Below, piece after piece: positions 48,122-59,898 of a DNA stretch of 64,000 nt. Positions within the stretch are counted from its first letter, which is position 1; the number at the start of each line of letters is the position of its first letter. The DNA is from Membranipora membranacea. Lineage: Eukaryota; Bryozoa; Gymnolaemata; Cheilostomatida; Membraniporidae. The stretch covers positions 15,610,062-15,674,061 of the forward strand of contig OU612074.1 in assembly GCA_914767715.1 (NCBI GenBank), in the 5' to 3' direction. The notes beneath the pieces were generated by a model. The model searched no databases. It had not been told where the DNA came from and saw only the letters and a program-made list of their open reading frames with translations. A program made the translations under genes and the position numbers.

Positions 48122-49634
48122 ATCAGATATATAGCACTGGTACCTGGTAGTTTTGTGGAAAATATTACAAAGAGATTATTATTTGGTTGTTATATAGACA
48201 ATCCACTATGAGTTGTCGGTTACTTACTGGGTTAATGCTAGAGACTAGGCGCAAGGAATTTTAATAAAGTTTAAAAAACAGATGAGGAACTATACAGACT
48301 CAAAATCTAACATGGATTAATTTTATTCAAAAGCCATTCCTATTAGCTAATGACACTGTCTTTAAAAAGACATTATGTTTCTTTGCCAGAAAAAACTGAT
48401 TTGAATTTGTAGAATCCGCACTTGCCATTGGGGCCAAATTATTCTGTATGGCATCAGCATTTCTATTAGCTTATGCAAGGGAAAATAAGATGGATAAACA
48501 GTCAATGAGATACATATGTAGGCCTACATTGCTTAAAAATCTATTTTTCTTAAGCTTCAATCTCATCGCGCTGAGTTTTTTCTAAAGTTTTGTCAAACTC
48601 TATATAGGATATTCTTATAAGATGTTGTAATACATAATGTTAACTTTATCACATTTGCATCGTACAATAAATGCTAGTTCAATGTATCCTTCTCTCTCCA
48701 ATCTTGGCCCTGACATTTCCTGGCCAGTGAGTTATTCTAGAGTACTTAGAATATGTCATTAGACAAATTATTTGCATACACACTCCTATCAGAAAAGCGG
48801 AAAAGATATGGTATTTCTATTTGAAGTCAGGTTCATGCTCCGAATCTATGACATCAATTCATCTAAAATGAACTTCATTTACAATATCAGACATTTGGAC
48901 ATTTTGAAGTATCAATTATCATGCACACTCACATGCGTTAAACTTCGTAGACCAAAGTAAGGGATATTGGAGAAACATTTTGTAGAGATGTGAACATGAT
49001 CCTTTTTTCACAAATCGACAGGACAACTCTGATCATAGAGAGGAGTTCCCATGTTATCAGGTTACAGTGTATCAAGAAAATCCAATCATATATGACAACT
49101 TTTTTATTTGAATTGCGTTCAGTAAAGACAGCTAGAGTCTTCTTGCAGCCACTGTGAAATTCCAAACTTTAATTTATAACAAAAAGAATTGTCATGCTGT
49201 TTCTATGGTCTGCAGTTTTGTATGGGCTGTAACAGATACCCCCAACCAAATGACAGTGTCCACAATCTAGGAATGATCCTAGCATGGGTAGTTTTAAGTA
49301 CCTTTGATCAGCTATCAATGCAATACAAAAATCTTTCCAGTGTTCCCAGCGTTTGATGAGCTTTGCTCTCATGACAAGAGGCTTGAATGTACTATCCCTT
49401 TGTAGTATGATTGCTGTTGAATTTGAGCGAAACTTCTGATAGTGTTGTAATGTTATCAAAATGTTTTTATCACTACTTCAAGAGAAGATAGTGCATACAA
49501 TTTTTGTTTATATTGAGTCTGAAATCATGTACAATAAAACAAACACATGATGGTGGTTAAAGTGAAACAGCGTTAACTTGGACTATCACTGCTGTCTTTT
49601 TTAACATTTCCCAATGCGAGCTTTTCAACCTTAA
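48122..49634. other. 3' flank of P450 paralogue and outer arm of inverted duplication
   Basis: No gene is seen. About 48890-49160 mirrors 4680-4960 and marks how far the inverted duplication runs. About 49160-49480 mirrors 25375-25700, so material from a mini-peptide 3' flank abuts the P450 arm. Confidence 0.55.
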
Positions 49635-50011
49635 AGGGCAACCAAGGTTTCAAACAACTTCTCATTGATGGCCATTGATTATTAGCAGATTGCACCTTCT
49701 GCATGGGGAAAAAGACAAAATATAATTCGGATGATTATTCAGCCAGAATTCTTGTGAAACATTTCTTCCATCAGGTACTCAAACTCAGATAAAAGAGAAT
49801 ACCACATAGCAGTTTCCTGTTCCTGTTATTATTTAGCCTGTGCTCTATAATTATTACAGCAAAGTCTTGGAACCTCCCCTAAACTGAAGTGTTACCCAGC
49901 TTAGAGTGAGCAACTACTTTGAGTTTTACATCGCGTAATGCACAAAGCTGATGCTACCCAGCACACTATTTGCTACCCATTGATGCATTGCTGCGAAACC
50001 TTGGTTGCCCT
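49635..50011. mobile_element. TTAA-type (piggyBac-like) MITE, second copy
   Basis: Same termini and same 377-bp length as 11603-11979, in the opposite orientation. It is flanked by TTAA at 49631-49634 and 50012-50015. The equal length and high identity suggest recent mobility. Confidence 0.85.
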
Positions 50012-50605
50012 TTAACCCCTTTCACTTTCTTCCACTTCACTCGACAAAGTTCAAAGCAGCATGTAAAGTGAACAGTGAACCATGTTAGAATTATAAGTGG
50101 GAACTGGTGGGAACTGAGCACCCACAAAGAAATATAGTGGAACCTTAAGAACACAGCTCCCACTTAGAAGTCAATGATCTTGCTGGATCTACATCTCACC
50201 TAAAAAGGCATATTTAAGTAGCTTGTATGAGTTATGTACCCCTCACTCATGAGGGGACAATTCAATGTAAATTTCACACAAAGATTAATGTGATCATTTT
50301 TCTTTCATAAATACTAAATAGAATTCTTACATGAATGACAATCCCACAATTTATCCATTAATCCACTAAATTGCCTGCAAGGAAATTTTTCCCTGCATGT
50401 GGCACAGTAAGTTTTAGAAAAGCATGTGGACAGTGCTCTGAGTGGACTTTTTCCTTTGTTGGAATTTGAAGGGGATTTTTTCGCAATATTGATGTCAAAT
50501 TCTCGTATATGAATTTGGTGTGAGGTCATTGAAGCTATATATTCAGATAATTTATTGATTTTAGAGCTACACTGGTGTATCGCTAAATGAATAATTGTTT
50601 TGCGG

Positions 50606-51320
50606 TTATTTCCCTCCGTAAATCAAACCTCCGCATAAAAGTTTACAGTCGTATCTGAGCTCTGCCTCTCTTTTATCACATCTACACTACAAAATAAGTA
50701 AAACTCATAATATTATTCAAAGTGAAAACAGCACCTTGCCTGGATTATTCTTTATCTTTGTGGTCTCGTGTAAAGCCCAAAAGTAACTTGGGTGGTAGGG
50801 TGGGACATGAGATAAGGGGGTGCCTAACAAAACCTCATAGAGGAAAGTTCCAAATTCTGCCTTTGTTTGGACAATTTACAATACAATATAATACAATACA
50901 ATATACAATGTCCTCATATAGACTAGTAAAATATATTTGCATTACCCTGTAGCATGAAATATACCTACTTACAGATAGTTATCAATTATTCAGGATTTTT
51001 TTTCACACAAAGTTGATTAATACCTCAAGAGTACCCCTCTGATAAATAAATCCAACCATTCATGATTTTTCTGTGACAATATTTATATTGTATTACACCC
51101 AAATTATACTTAAAACTCATGTGGTACATCATATCACTGCAAATCGTCACAGTTCAAGTGATAAAAATTCTCGATATGACTGATTACTACGACCAATAAT
51201 TGAAGAGGTTTTACTCACTGCTTCCATATATGTGTCAACAGTTGCAGTATACCCTGTGCTGATCAGAAGGAACAGAACTGACAGCAGGATTGACAAACAT
51301 ATACTGTTCAATATATTCAT
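50606..51320 (-). CDS. secreted cysteine mini-peptide, variant with C-x-C
   Basis: Exons (minus strand) are 51219-51320 (34 codons, donor GTGAGT) and 50606-50686 (26 codons plus TAA, acceptor TTTTGTAG). Exon 1 is a signal peptide with core 'LSILLSVLFLLI', one codon longer than its relatives. Exon 2 starts CRC, because six bases were lost where others have CWSRC. It continues x10-C-x3-C and ends YGGK. It therefore still has four cysteines but with the first pair squeezed to C-x-C, which would not suit a simple helical hairpin. The frame and splice sites are otherwise intact. Upstream DNA (about 51330-52100) is an inverted copy of that preceding the other signal exons. Confidence 0.55.
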
Positions 51321-52125
51321 CTTGCCTCCTTAGAAAATGACTCTACTTCTTTCTTCAAGGTCGCAGCAGATAAGACGAAGCCAAATTTCATACATACTAT
51401 GGTTGGGTGAATGATATTTGGGCGGCAGGCGGCAGGTAGTCTAGAGGTGGCAGGGAGGTGACGCCTCCCCTAAGAGGCAAATTAAATTGGCATTGTGCAC
51501 TATAATATAACCCATGTCACAATCATAAAACGACTCTGTTTGGATTCCCATTTAAATATATACACGCAACGCTTTGGTGGCTAGAGCTTCTACCCAGGTC
51601 ACACTACAGGAAGATGATATCGCCCCCAACACCAAAAGCTGGTGTTAGTCTGACCCCCTATAACCTATCTGCACTACGGCCCTGGATGATAATTGATGAG
51701 AATTAGCATCTGTTCATAAGATTCTGTGCTTAGCACTGGACTTCAGTAGTATGACGTATCTCCCTTATATGGGTGATTGAGGCCAACTTATCGCAACCGA
51801 TGCAATAATGGAATTGTTGTGGTGACCATTTCTGATGTCTTAATAATGAATAACTTATTACCGACAGTATCATCGATGCAGAACTCAATTTTTGACAACA
51901 AATGTTAGATATAGTATATATATATAGATATAAAGGCAAGGGATTTTTATGGCTCAAAGTTCTCTGGTGACATTAAGTGAAACCATGCCAAGCTGTGACT
52001 ATTCAACCTTGTAATCACTGACCAAGTGAGTTTGTCAAATGGCAATAATTGTCGGAAACTTGAAAAAATGGGACAAGCCTAGATTCATGCAGATTTACCA
52101 GCATCATGAACTAGGACCTTTATCC

Positions 52126-52206
52126 TGTCTGGCTGGCTAGGCTGGCTGGCTAGGCTGGCTGGCTAGGCTGGCTGGCTAGGCTGGCTGGCTAGGCTGGCTG
52201 GCTAGG
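52126..52206 (+). repeat. 13-bp minisatellite, about 6 units
   Basis: Unit CTGGCTGGCTAGG. The array runs directly into the 'TGGCTAGGTCAC' that encodes Trp-Leu-Gly-His in the adjacent LINE fragment, so it appears to have grown from that coding sequence. Confidence 0.85.
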
Positions 52207-52470
52207 TCACCTTCTCCGCCTGGACGAAACCACACCTGCCCGCAGAGCACTAGAGCTATTCCAACAGCCCTCCAAGAAGCCACGAGGTAGACAGCGGACA
52301 ACCTGGCTAAGCACAATCTCCAAAAACCTAACAGAAAAAGCCAAATAGCCCAAAACCGGTTTGAGTGGAGGAGTGTAGTTAAAAGGGAGTGACCAGAAAT
52401 TAACGTCTATGTGCACCTGCACGATCTACAGGCGAACCAGACGACGAACTCATGAGGGAACAACTTGACA
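52196..52470 (+). mobile_element. LINE ORF2 C-terminal fragment
   Basis: The frame reads 'WLGHLLRLDETTPARRALE', then 'GRQRTTWLSTISKNL' and a TAG. 'W.GH..R......R.A..' followed by 'GR...TTW' is the usual C-terminal signature of several LINE clades. No RT core is present. Confidence 0.7.
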
Positions 52471-52619
52471 ATAATGCTCCGAAACAAATACAGTTTTAAC
52501 ATTATACAAATATCAAGGGTGTAGCGCATTAAATATAACAGCTTTTTTTCTAATTATAGTCTGATTATAGTTTGAACTAAACAGGGCATCCAATCAGACC
52601 CAATTAAACCAGCCTATTT

Positions 52620-53640
52620 GATGAATCATATAAAGGGATTATATGTAGGATTCCCATCCATTTAACCATCCTGTACTGTATTTCCACAGGAAAAATTATC
52701 ATATTATTAATTTCTGTGTCAAATTTCCACTTAGTTGTTCCCTCATGGATTAAGGGGTCAAAACTCCTAAACTAAACTTAAACAAAAATATAAATCATCA
52801 GTCTCAATGAATTCTGACACAATAAAGCAATAGCGTGTCTGAGACTTTCAAGACACATGAGAAGACAACCATGAATAAGTCTATACATACATAGGTAATT
52901 TATCTATCATTTTTTAGGTATGTTTAAGGCCAGGGGAATCTACTAATTTTGGTAAAAATTTGATACAATTAGGCAAAAGTGCTGTGTTCAGGTTTTTAAG
53001 GAAAATATTGATACCATGAAAAAAACAGAGTGTTCTAGGTTCCCCTGTCCCCATTATCTATACAACCTCCTATGACTGTAATCGCCGAACATCATAAGGG
53101 CTGGCTGTACAAAAAATTGTGCATTTAAAGTGAAATTCACAACATTGGCAGCTCCCATCATCATGTTGGGAAAGCTAGTTGTTTAGTTTTTCGGGTTAAT
53201 TGTCTGTCAATAAAATCAAGCATCACTATAATTAAATATTTTCTTGTTATGGTGTAGTCTGTTTATGAATCTCCGAAAGTTGTGGCATTATCAAAAACAT
53301 TATACCTATGTGTCCACAGTAGTATTTGATAATTTGGAAAAAGTTACCCAATGAGTATCCCACAATGCAATTATCTGTTATTCTCAGTTTAGCTCAGGTC
53401 AATGATAACATTTATATGAGATTGACCTTGATTGTCCGCATCAGATCTTTCAAGATAGAAAAGTAATTTGACTGAAATACACAACAAATTTTTTTAGTGG
53501 AAGATCTTAGCCTGAGAACCAACTTGTGGAGCAGAGGCAACTCGTAAAACATGATCATTATCAGGGCGAGATCTGAACTAACGAGTTAGGCAAACGATTT
53601 AGGAACGAAAGATCTCGATCTACATATCCACATATCGCAT
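52620..53640. repeat. direct duplication partner of 26540-27190, no gene seen
   Basis: Same order of landmarks as the 26.5-kb copy. No exon was recognised within it. Confidence 0.6.
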
Positions 53641-53931
53641 TCAAAAATCATCAGACATGGCTACAACTACAGTCTTATCTGTCTGTAACTGTGAGAATCT
53701 ATAGATATAGTCAAACCTAGCCTCAGACCCACCCCCTTCTCTGTATCCACTCTCAGTATCACTCCCAGCTATGACTGCTGATGGTGTTCTGTCGCTAGTC
53801 TCCAGTGAGTATCCATCAGAGTAGATGACATGAGCTGGCATGTGGAGATTAATTCTCACACAATAAATACCACTGAAAATTGCAGCTTTTTCCATATTTT
53901 TCAATTTATCAAAAACATAAGAATTCTGCAT
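53641..53931 (-). CDS. possible terminal exon of an unidentified gene
   Basis: A minus-strand frame of up to 96 codons ends at a TGA. The distal part has a protein-like, polar composition (SLETSDRTPSAVIAGSDTES, then 'ARFDYIYRFSQLQTDKTVVV'). The duplicated copy at 27.2-27.7 kb preserves parts of the reading frame but has a stop and a SINE insertion. If real, the true exon probably begins at an internal acceptor. No upstream exon was found. Alternatives are the C-terminus of a membrane or adaptor protein, or a chance frame in duplicated DNA. Confidence 0.35.
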   Translation of the reverse strand: MQNSYVFDKLKNMEKAAIFSGIYCVRINLHMPAHVIYSDGYSLETSDRTPSAVIAGSDTESGYREGGGSEARFDYIYRFSQLQTDKTVVVAMSDDF

Positions 53932-56756
53932 GACTTTATATAATATGTAACTTTGATCGCAATGTATTTATTAGATCTACCGAAAGTTGTCATAAGAACA
54001 ATCAGGAAGGACTGCCTAAGAAATTAAGTTTACCAACTAACAACCAACCAAAATCTTTTCTCCACTACAACAAATTACACTAAATTGCTTGATTGCAATA
54101 GATCCACACTAATGATTTGTCCAATCAATAACAAAGTTACAGCAGCTAAATCAATACTTTGTGTGTACTGAAAGTACTAATATCATTGAAGCATAGCCAA
54201 GTGCAATACTAATTTTCGTACAGGAGGTTGTTTCAGCATTGAACATAAAGTGTTCGCATATTCTCCAAAATGTATCATCTTAACAACAGAAAAGGCTGAA
54301 GAAACTGAATACCAATGGGGCTCCCTGCACACAAAGCTGTCTTCAATTTCTTCAGAGAAAATAGAGCAATCTTCAAATTTAAAACTCTCATCTTCAGACT
54401 TAATTCTTCAAAACAACTGGACCGTGGTGTTATCTACTCATTTCTGCTTAGAATGACCCATGTGCTTGAGTTTTGGTTTTGTTTTGATAGGCTGATGAGC
54501 TAAAGTTTGTTATTGTTTGGAGTTGTTTGTCCAAAACACATAATCTGTGTAACTAACTCCAAATTGTTGGACTGAATTTCAAGTCTAAAATCATTTATTG
54601 ATTTTTCATTTGAACTGACTAAATCTTTTCTTCAACTTTAAAACACTCAATCTTCAATCTTCAGTAAAATACGCGGGGAGCCCCACCAATTGTGATCAAT
54701 CAATACTTATGAGAGACCAGACTGATTGACTGAATTGATTGTTTTGCTCCATCACTAACTTTAAAAATTGTGCAAAAAATTTTACTGGTGCACACACTCC
54801 ACTTGTGAAATAGTGTTTTGATCACACTGTTACTCGCTGTTTACCAGAGTGTGCGTATCCTGATCCACACCCCAACAAAACTTCAGCATAAAATCTGTGG
54901 AGAAGGAATAGCATTGATACTTTTTGTGAAAATAATTTAGCCTTACACTATAGGTCGAGGGAAGACTCTTTCCATAAGAACAGAAAGTATATTGAAGAGT
55001 GATGAGTTAGCTGAAAGTGCTGTTATCATTGAATTCCATATCTGGAATAGCATCATTAGCTTTCTTTTGCCAAACAATGGGCTTGCAAAAATAGCCAGTC
55101 CCTTGTAGCATTCTGAAAGAGCCCAAATCATCAATGTTGAAGGTATTTTATTACTGTCTGCAGTTTTGTAAAGAAGTCGATTTCCCAGGTTTTGTAATTC
55201 ATGCTACTAGGGACAACCAACCATATCAATGCAAGGTGAGTCCCTGTGTTCAGTGTTCTAACTTCTAACTAGAATTTAATTCTGTGTGCTGCTATAAATA
55301 TTCTATTTGATGATTGAAAAGAGCATTCATGAGGTATAAAAAAAACCTTTTGCTTAAAAAATGAAGTTAAGCTTTCCACCTTCATATAGGTAAAGACCAA
55401 TTGAAATTTAAAAGAAATGAAAATGATTCTACTAATTATTGGTAGTAATATGAAGGCAATCAGTATATTTGTTGTATATTACTTAGAAAAAATAATTGTT
55501 ATTATGATGCACAAGCCATATGAACATGTGTACCCATCTTAAGTAAATATTTTGAACGGCGAAACAAGGAGTTTAACATCATAATGCTTACAAGTAAAAC
55601 TGCCAATCTTAACTCAATAGTTCTGAAATTTCTGAATATAACTAGCAATAATTAGAAGGAACTCTGCACCTCCAGACTCATCAAACTGCCATATGCATAG
55701 CAACTGTTTATAAAGCATGAGTGGACCAATATATAATCTGGCTGTATCGTAACGCAACGGGTGAGTTTGATTATGGGCAAGTGGGCCACCTAAAAATGGC
55801 AAGTGCACCAAATTTGGACCATGGACCATAGTTTGAGCACCCGTGCCCTAGCGTATGTCCTGTGCCTCAATCTAACGATAAGTGAGAGAGAGCAGAAACT
55901 CAATCACTGGTCGGTACAAAATACTGTTGACATCAAAATGACTTGTCATCCCAAATCATCACCAAATAAATGGGACTGGGCATGTCTCTTGTGATATCAA
56001 TATCTTAATATATAATCAGATTGCTGCCGTGTGTGTCAACCGTCTGATAAGAGCAACAAGTAAACCTATCACTTCTTAGTTACCAATTAAAACGGAGACA
56101 TAACACAATCACATGGGTCCACTTAGAAATGCACAATACTCGTACATGAGTAGATAACACCACAGGAGCAATATCCAACACAACATAGTTGGCTTAAATT
56201 CAAGGCTAACGATTGTTAGGAAAAGACAGCCAACCTTTGAAGTTTGTCAAATAATTATTATATTAATTATTATATTAAGTATTATTCTCTGTAAAAGTTG
56301 TTCATTTATTAACTATTCAACTATTGAACTATTCAAAGGAAATATCATTGATATGGTGAGAGTGGATCAATGGATGGCTCTTCACACATGAAAGCCTTTT
56401 CTCTGTTCACTAATTGATCTCAGAAAGACAAATAATCATACACTAGACTTAGTACATGTGATGTTGATGCTTTTGAGTTATAAAGCTATGATGTGATGTA
56501 GCTCTTTTTAGTGTCAGTAATTGTTGACTTTAGCACTTGAAAGAAATAAACGTCACAAACATTATGAGAGATTATTCGATACATGGCTTCCAACACAGGA
56601 AAGCGGATTCTTTTAACTGGCGTCAAACCATAATCAATAAACGGTTTAAACAATATAAGTTTCAAGTGGATGCATCTATTTGATACTCTGATTTGAGATA
56701 TGTTTAACATGGCACTTAAAATGGTTTGCTTCATTGAAAGGAGTATTAAAGCTGCA
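53932..56756. other. intergenic interval, no gene seen
   Basis: 'CCAATGGGGCTCCCTGC' (about 54310) and 'GCGGGGAGCCCCACCAATT' (about 54675) are inverted and may bound a decayed MITE of about 380 bp. An AT-rich palindromic run lies at about 56250-56275. The short frames here lack splice or composition support. Confidence 0.4.
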
Positions 56757-59700
56757 ATGAAATCAAAAGGGAGACCATCTGGTTACATCTTTTATACAAT
56801 CTTGGTATCTTTGCAATCCTTGATCAAGGGTAAGCACAAACAATGACAGGTTCTTAATGAATCATATATTATCTTCAACAGCCTGCTTTTTCCTACTATC
56901 ACAATGTTCAGGAATTGCTTGCAAATAAAATTATGCTTACTCATATTTGAAGGGAGTGCCAACACTATTATTGTAGTGCTCACAATATATGAGATAATTA
57001 TTCATCACTATATAGGATCGAATACGGTATCACTAGCAGTGTATGAACAAGAAGCCACAACCTCAAAGTTTATCTACGCTTCAGACCTACCCGAGTTCAC
57101 TGCATTTACAATATGTATGTGGCTCAATTCTGTAACTTCAGACCGGTATGGTGAATTTTTGATAAGTCTTGCCACTCAAAGTAAGTATCAGTTTACTCAA
57201 AAGATGTTCTTATCAAAGTTCTCAGATGTTCAAAACTTTAAGTTTCTGCGCGTAAAATAGGCTTGCCAAAAATGTTATTTTAATTCCTCACAATTTAGTA
57301 ATTTGTAGTTTGATCCAGTTCTACATTCAGAGTTGCTCATCTTTTTTATAATGTATGATGTTCTATATTAGAGGGGAAAATCTGCATGCAGAATTACCGT
57401 GTCAAACATAACCTAATTTAGTAGATATTTGTGTATTACAGCTAATTATCTAGATGATACGAACTAAGCATGATCAAAATCATTGTCCCTATAATTAAAA
57501 ATCACTGACCTTAACCTGCCAGAAAAAATTGGAAAAACATGTTATGCAAAGAAAAAAAAAGATTGTAATGAATTTGATAGAACTGTTTGATTATGCAGAT
57601 TCTATCATTGTTAGATGAAGACAATGAGCTATACATTGGGTTCTCTTATGACTCAGATGTACTCACTATGAAGATCGCAGATAGCTCAGTGTATCACCTG
57701 AATGCACTGGGCGATTCTTTGCTAGATAGATTGATGGTTGGATGGCATAGGCATTGTTGGAGTTGGGAGTCTGGGGGATCATTTAAGGTGCGTAAAAAAA
57801 TTCAATATATTATTGATTGGGTTAACAGTCAAAAGTTAATCACTCACCAGGAGTTTTTTCTGGGTTGAAGCATCACATCAGTTTATGCATATGAGAAAAA
57901 AAAAAAAACTTGAAATAAGCAAGCAAAATTCGGATGTAAGAATGAAAGACGAAAGGAAAAAAATAAAATGAAACAACTTAAACAAAAAAAATTGGAATGA
58001 AATAATTCAAAAGTAAATACAGTAAAGTTTGTAAGGCTCAGTTTCTACTCCTGTTGCATCTGTTGAAATAACTCAATATCATTGAATTTAAATGTCTGCG
58101 AAGAGGAAAGCTGTCTCTTTGCTGTGCAGTTGTATTCATAATAATATATATTGGTTGATGAAAATACTTTTCAACTTGATAAGTTGTTAGAATTCAAGAA
58201 TGTTGTATTAAAATATTATGTATTGCAGTGGCACACAACTGTTACTGATACAGTCAGATTAGAGCTGTTAGCAGAAGTCAGCACAGATAGCCACGCTATA
58301 AGAGCTGGATCATTGGCAATATTTCAGGAACAAGATGGCATCTGTGAGTTACTCATTGTGGACAAATTTTTGAACATGACTGTGGCAGCAATTCATCACC
58401 CCTTAAACTTATTGGTTGGTTGATTGATTACTAGATTAAAATTGCTTTCAGTATAATTAATGATCAAAGCAAACACTAATATGAAAATAAAAAATGAACT
58501 TGTCTAAGTGCGAAAGTTGACATGCGTCAAGAAAGAGATATACATTTCTTCGGCCTGAAAAGAGTGAATGATTCCCACGAATGATTCATGTACGATATTT
58601 TGTCAAATTGGTCTGAAGCGTATTATACTTTTAATACCTCCAATGTTACACTGAAACATCCAGAAAAAGTATTCTAGAGAGTGTTTTTTTATTTTACAGT
58701 GAGTCACTTTGATAAAGATCAAGCGATGGAAGCTAAAGTGGCAGGTTTTAATATGTGGGATTATGAGCTCACAGTTGACCAGATGAATCTCCTCACCTGT
58801 GAATCTGAAGGTAATATGGTATCCAGCGCTCAGTTACAGCTCGGTGGGGAAGCGACTTATTCCTATGAGAACTTTGAGTGTGGTGAGTGCTGGCTTATGA
58901 CCTCTACTTCAGTTCCTCAAGTTAACAACTACGCATAACAGATGTAAGGATTGGAGCTATCAAATGGATATATAATCATATATGGATTCAGCATCTCTTT
59001 CTATATCAAATGATTTATGATCTAACTCCTTGTGACCATCATGTGCTGGAATATGTCCTTGAAAAGAAGAGTTGACTCTTTTGGAAATTCGGTAATTTCA
59101 AGATGACTAAATGACAGAGCTGACGTAATATTGAAAGAGTGTTTCCCGCTGATGTTTTCTCCTTATCAAACAATCTATGTGTCATGTAACCCTTCATAAT
59201 ATTCTACTAGCACTGATAACAAGATTTCTCCAACAAGCATGTAGTATATTTCCGAGAAAACGCTCAATTTCCCCCTGGCTAGTATAGTAATTGTGATATA
59301 TAAGCTCTGCCGTTGCATCATTTTGGAGAATCATTACTAAGTAAAACAATTTTCTAACCAATGAAGTCAGCATTTCTGTCATAGGTCATCATTACCCACT
59401 GGATCATCACAAAGATGAATAAATACTCCAGAGTGGGTTAGAAAAAACCAGAAAACCATCTCCGCCCTACCAATACCGACATCAACTTTTTATATGTCCT
59501 TAGATTTAATATATTTGGTATAATTTTTTTGCAAATATCATCTTTTCATTTATTAAGTGGAGAATATACCCTGCCTCAATGAGTAAATTCTAAGTTTGAT
59601 ATTTCCATATTTAGATTTGTTGAGCAAGTTCCGTTATAAAGGAACCGGTTCTAGGAGTATGTGCAAAGTGGTCGGAGCTAAATTACGCAATCATGTGATG

Positions 59701-59898
59701 AACTCTTACATCCTCAGGACGCAGTTTCGCTGTTTGGCTAAATGCTCGGCTGATACAAACTGTTACTCCGCTAACTATAACACAAACAGTGGCCTCTGTG
59801 ATTTAAACTCCGTTGATTGGAGTGAATATACTGCAATGGATGACTTTGACTCTTTGTTGTCCTCTGAGAACCTGTACTTTAGCTCTAAAGACTGCTAA
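56757..59898 (+). CDS. secreted pentraxin-PAN/Apple domain protein
   Basis: Six exons, 56757-56829, 57016-57180, 57615-57787, 58229-58343, 58700-58882 and 59615-59898, have phases 1,1,0,1,1, all GT-AG, and give about 330 residues. Exon 1 is a candidate signal peptide (core YIFYTILVSL), but its hydrophobicity is modest. Exons 2-5 form a pentraxin jelly-roll: 'FTAFTICMWLNS', 'WHRHCWSWES' (pentraxin signature with His replaced by Arg), the calcium-site word QEQD, and 'AGFNMWDYELTVDQMN'. The two conserved disulfide cysteines are present. The last exon has six cysteines in a PAN/Apple arrangement (FRCLAKC, TNCYSANYN, GLCDLN, final KDC). For exon 3 the acceptor at 57614 is chosen because the earlier CAG gives a frameshift and stop. 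A lectin-like recognition or adhesion role is inferred from the family. Confidence 0.82.

Noticed and set aside
54308-54690. Possible MITE with inverted GGGGCTCCC ends
   Set aside because: The similarity beyond the first 18 bases is in direct rather than inverted orientation, and no target duplication was found.
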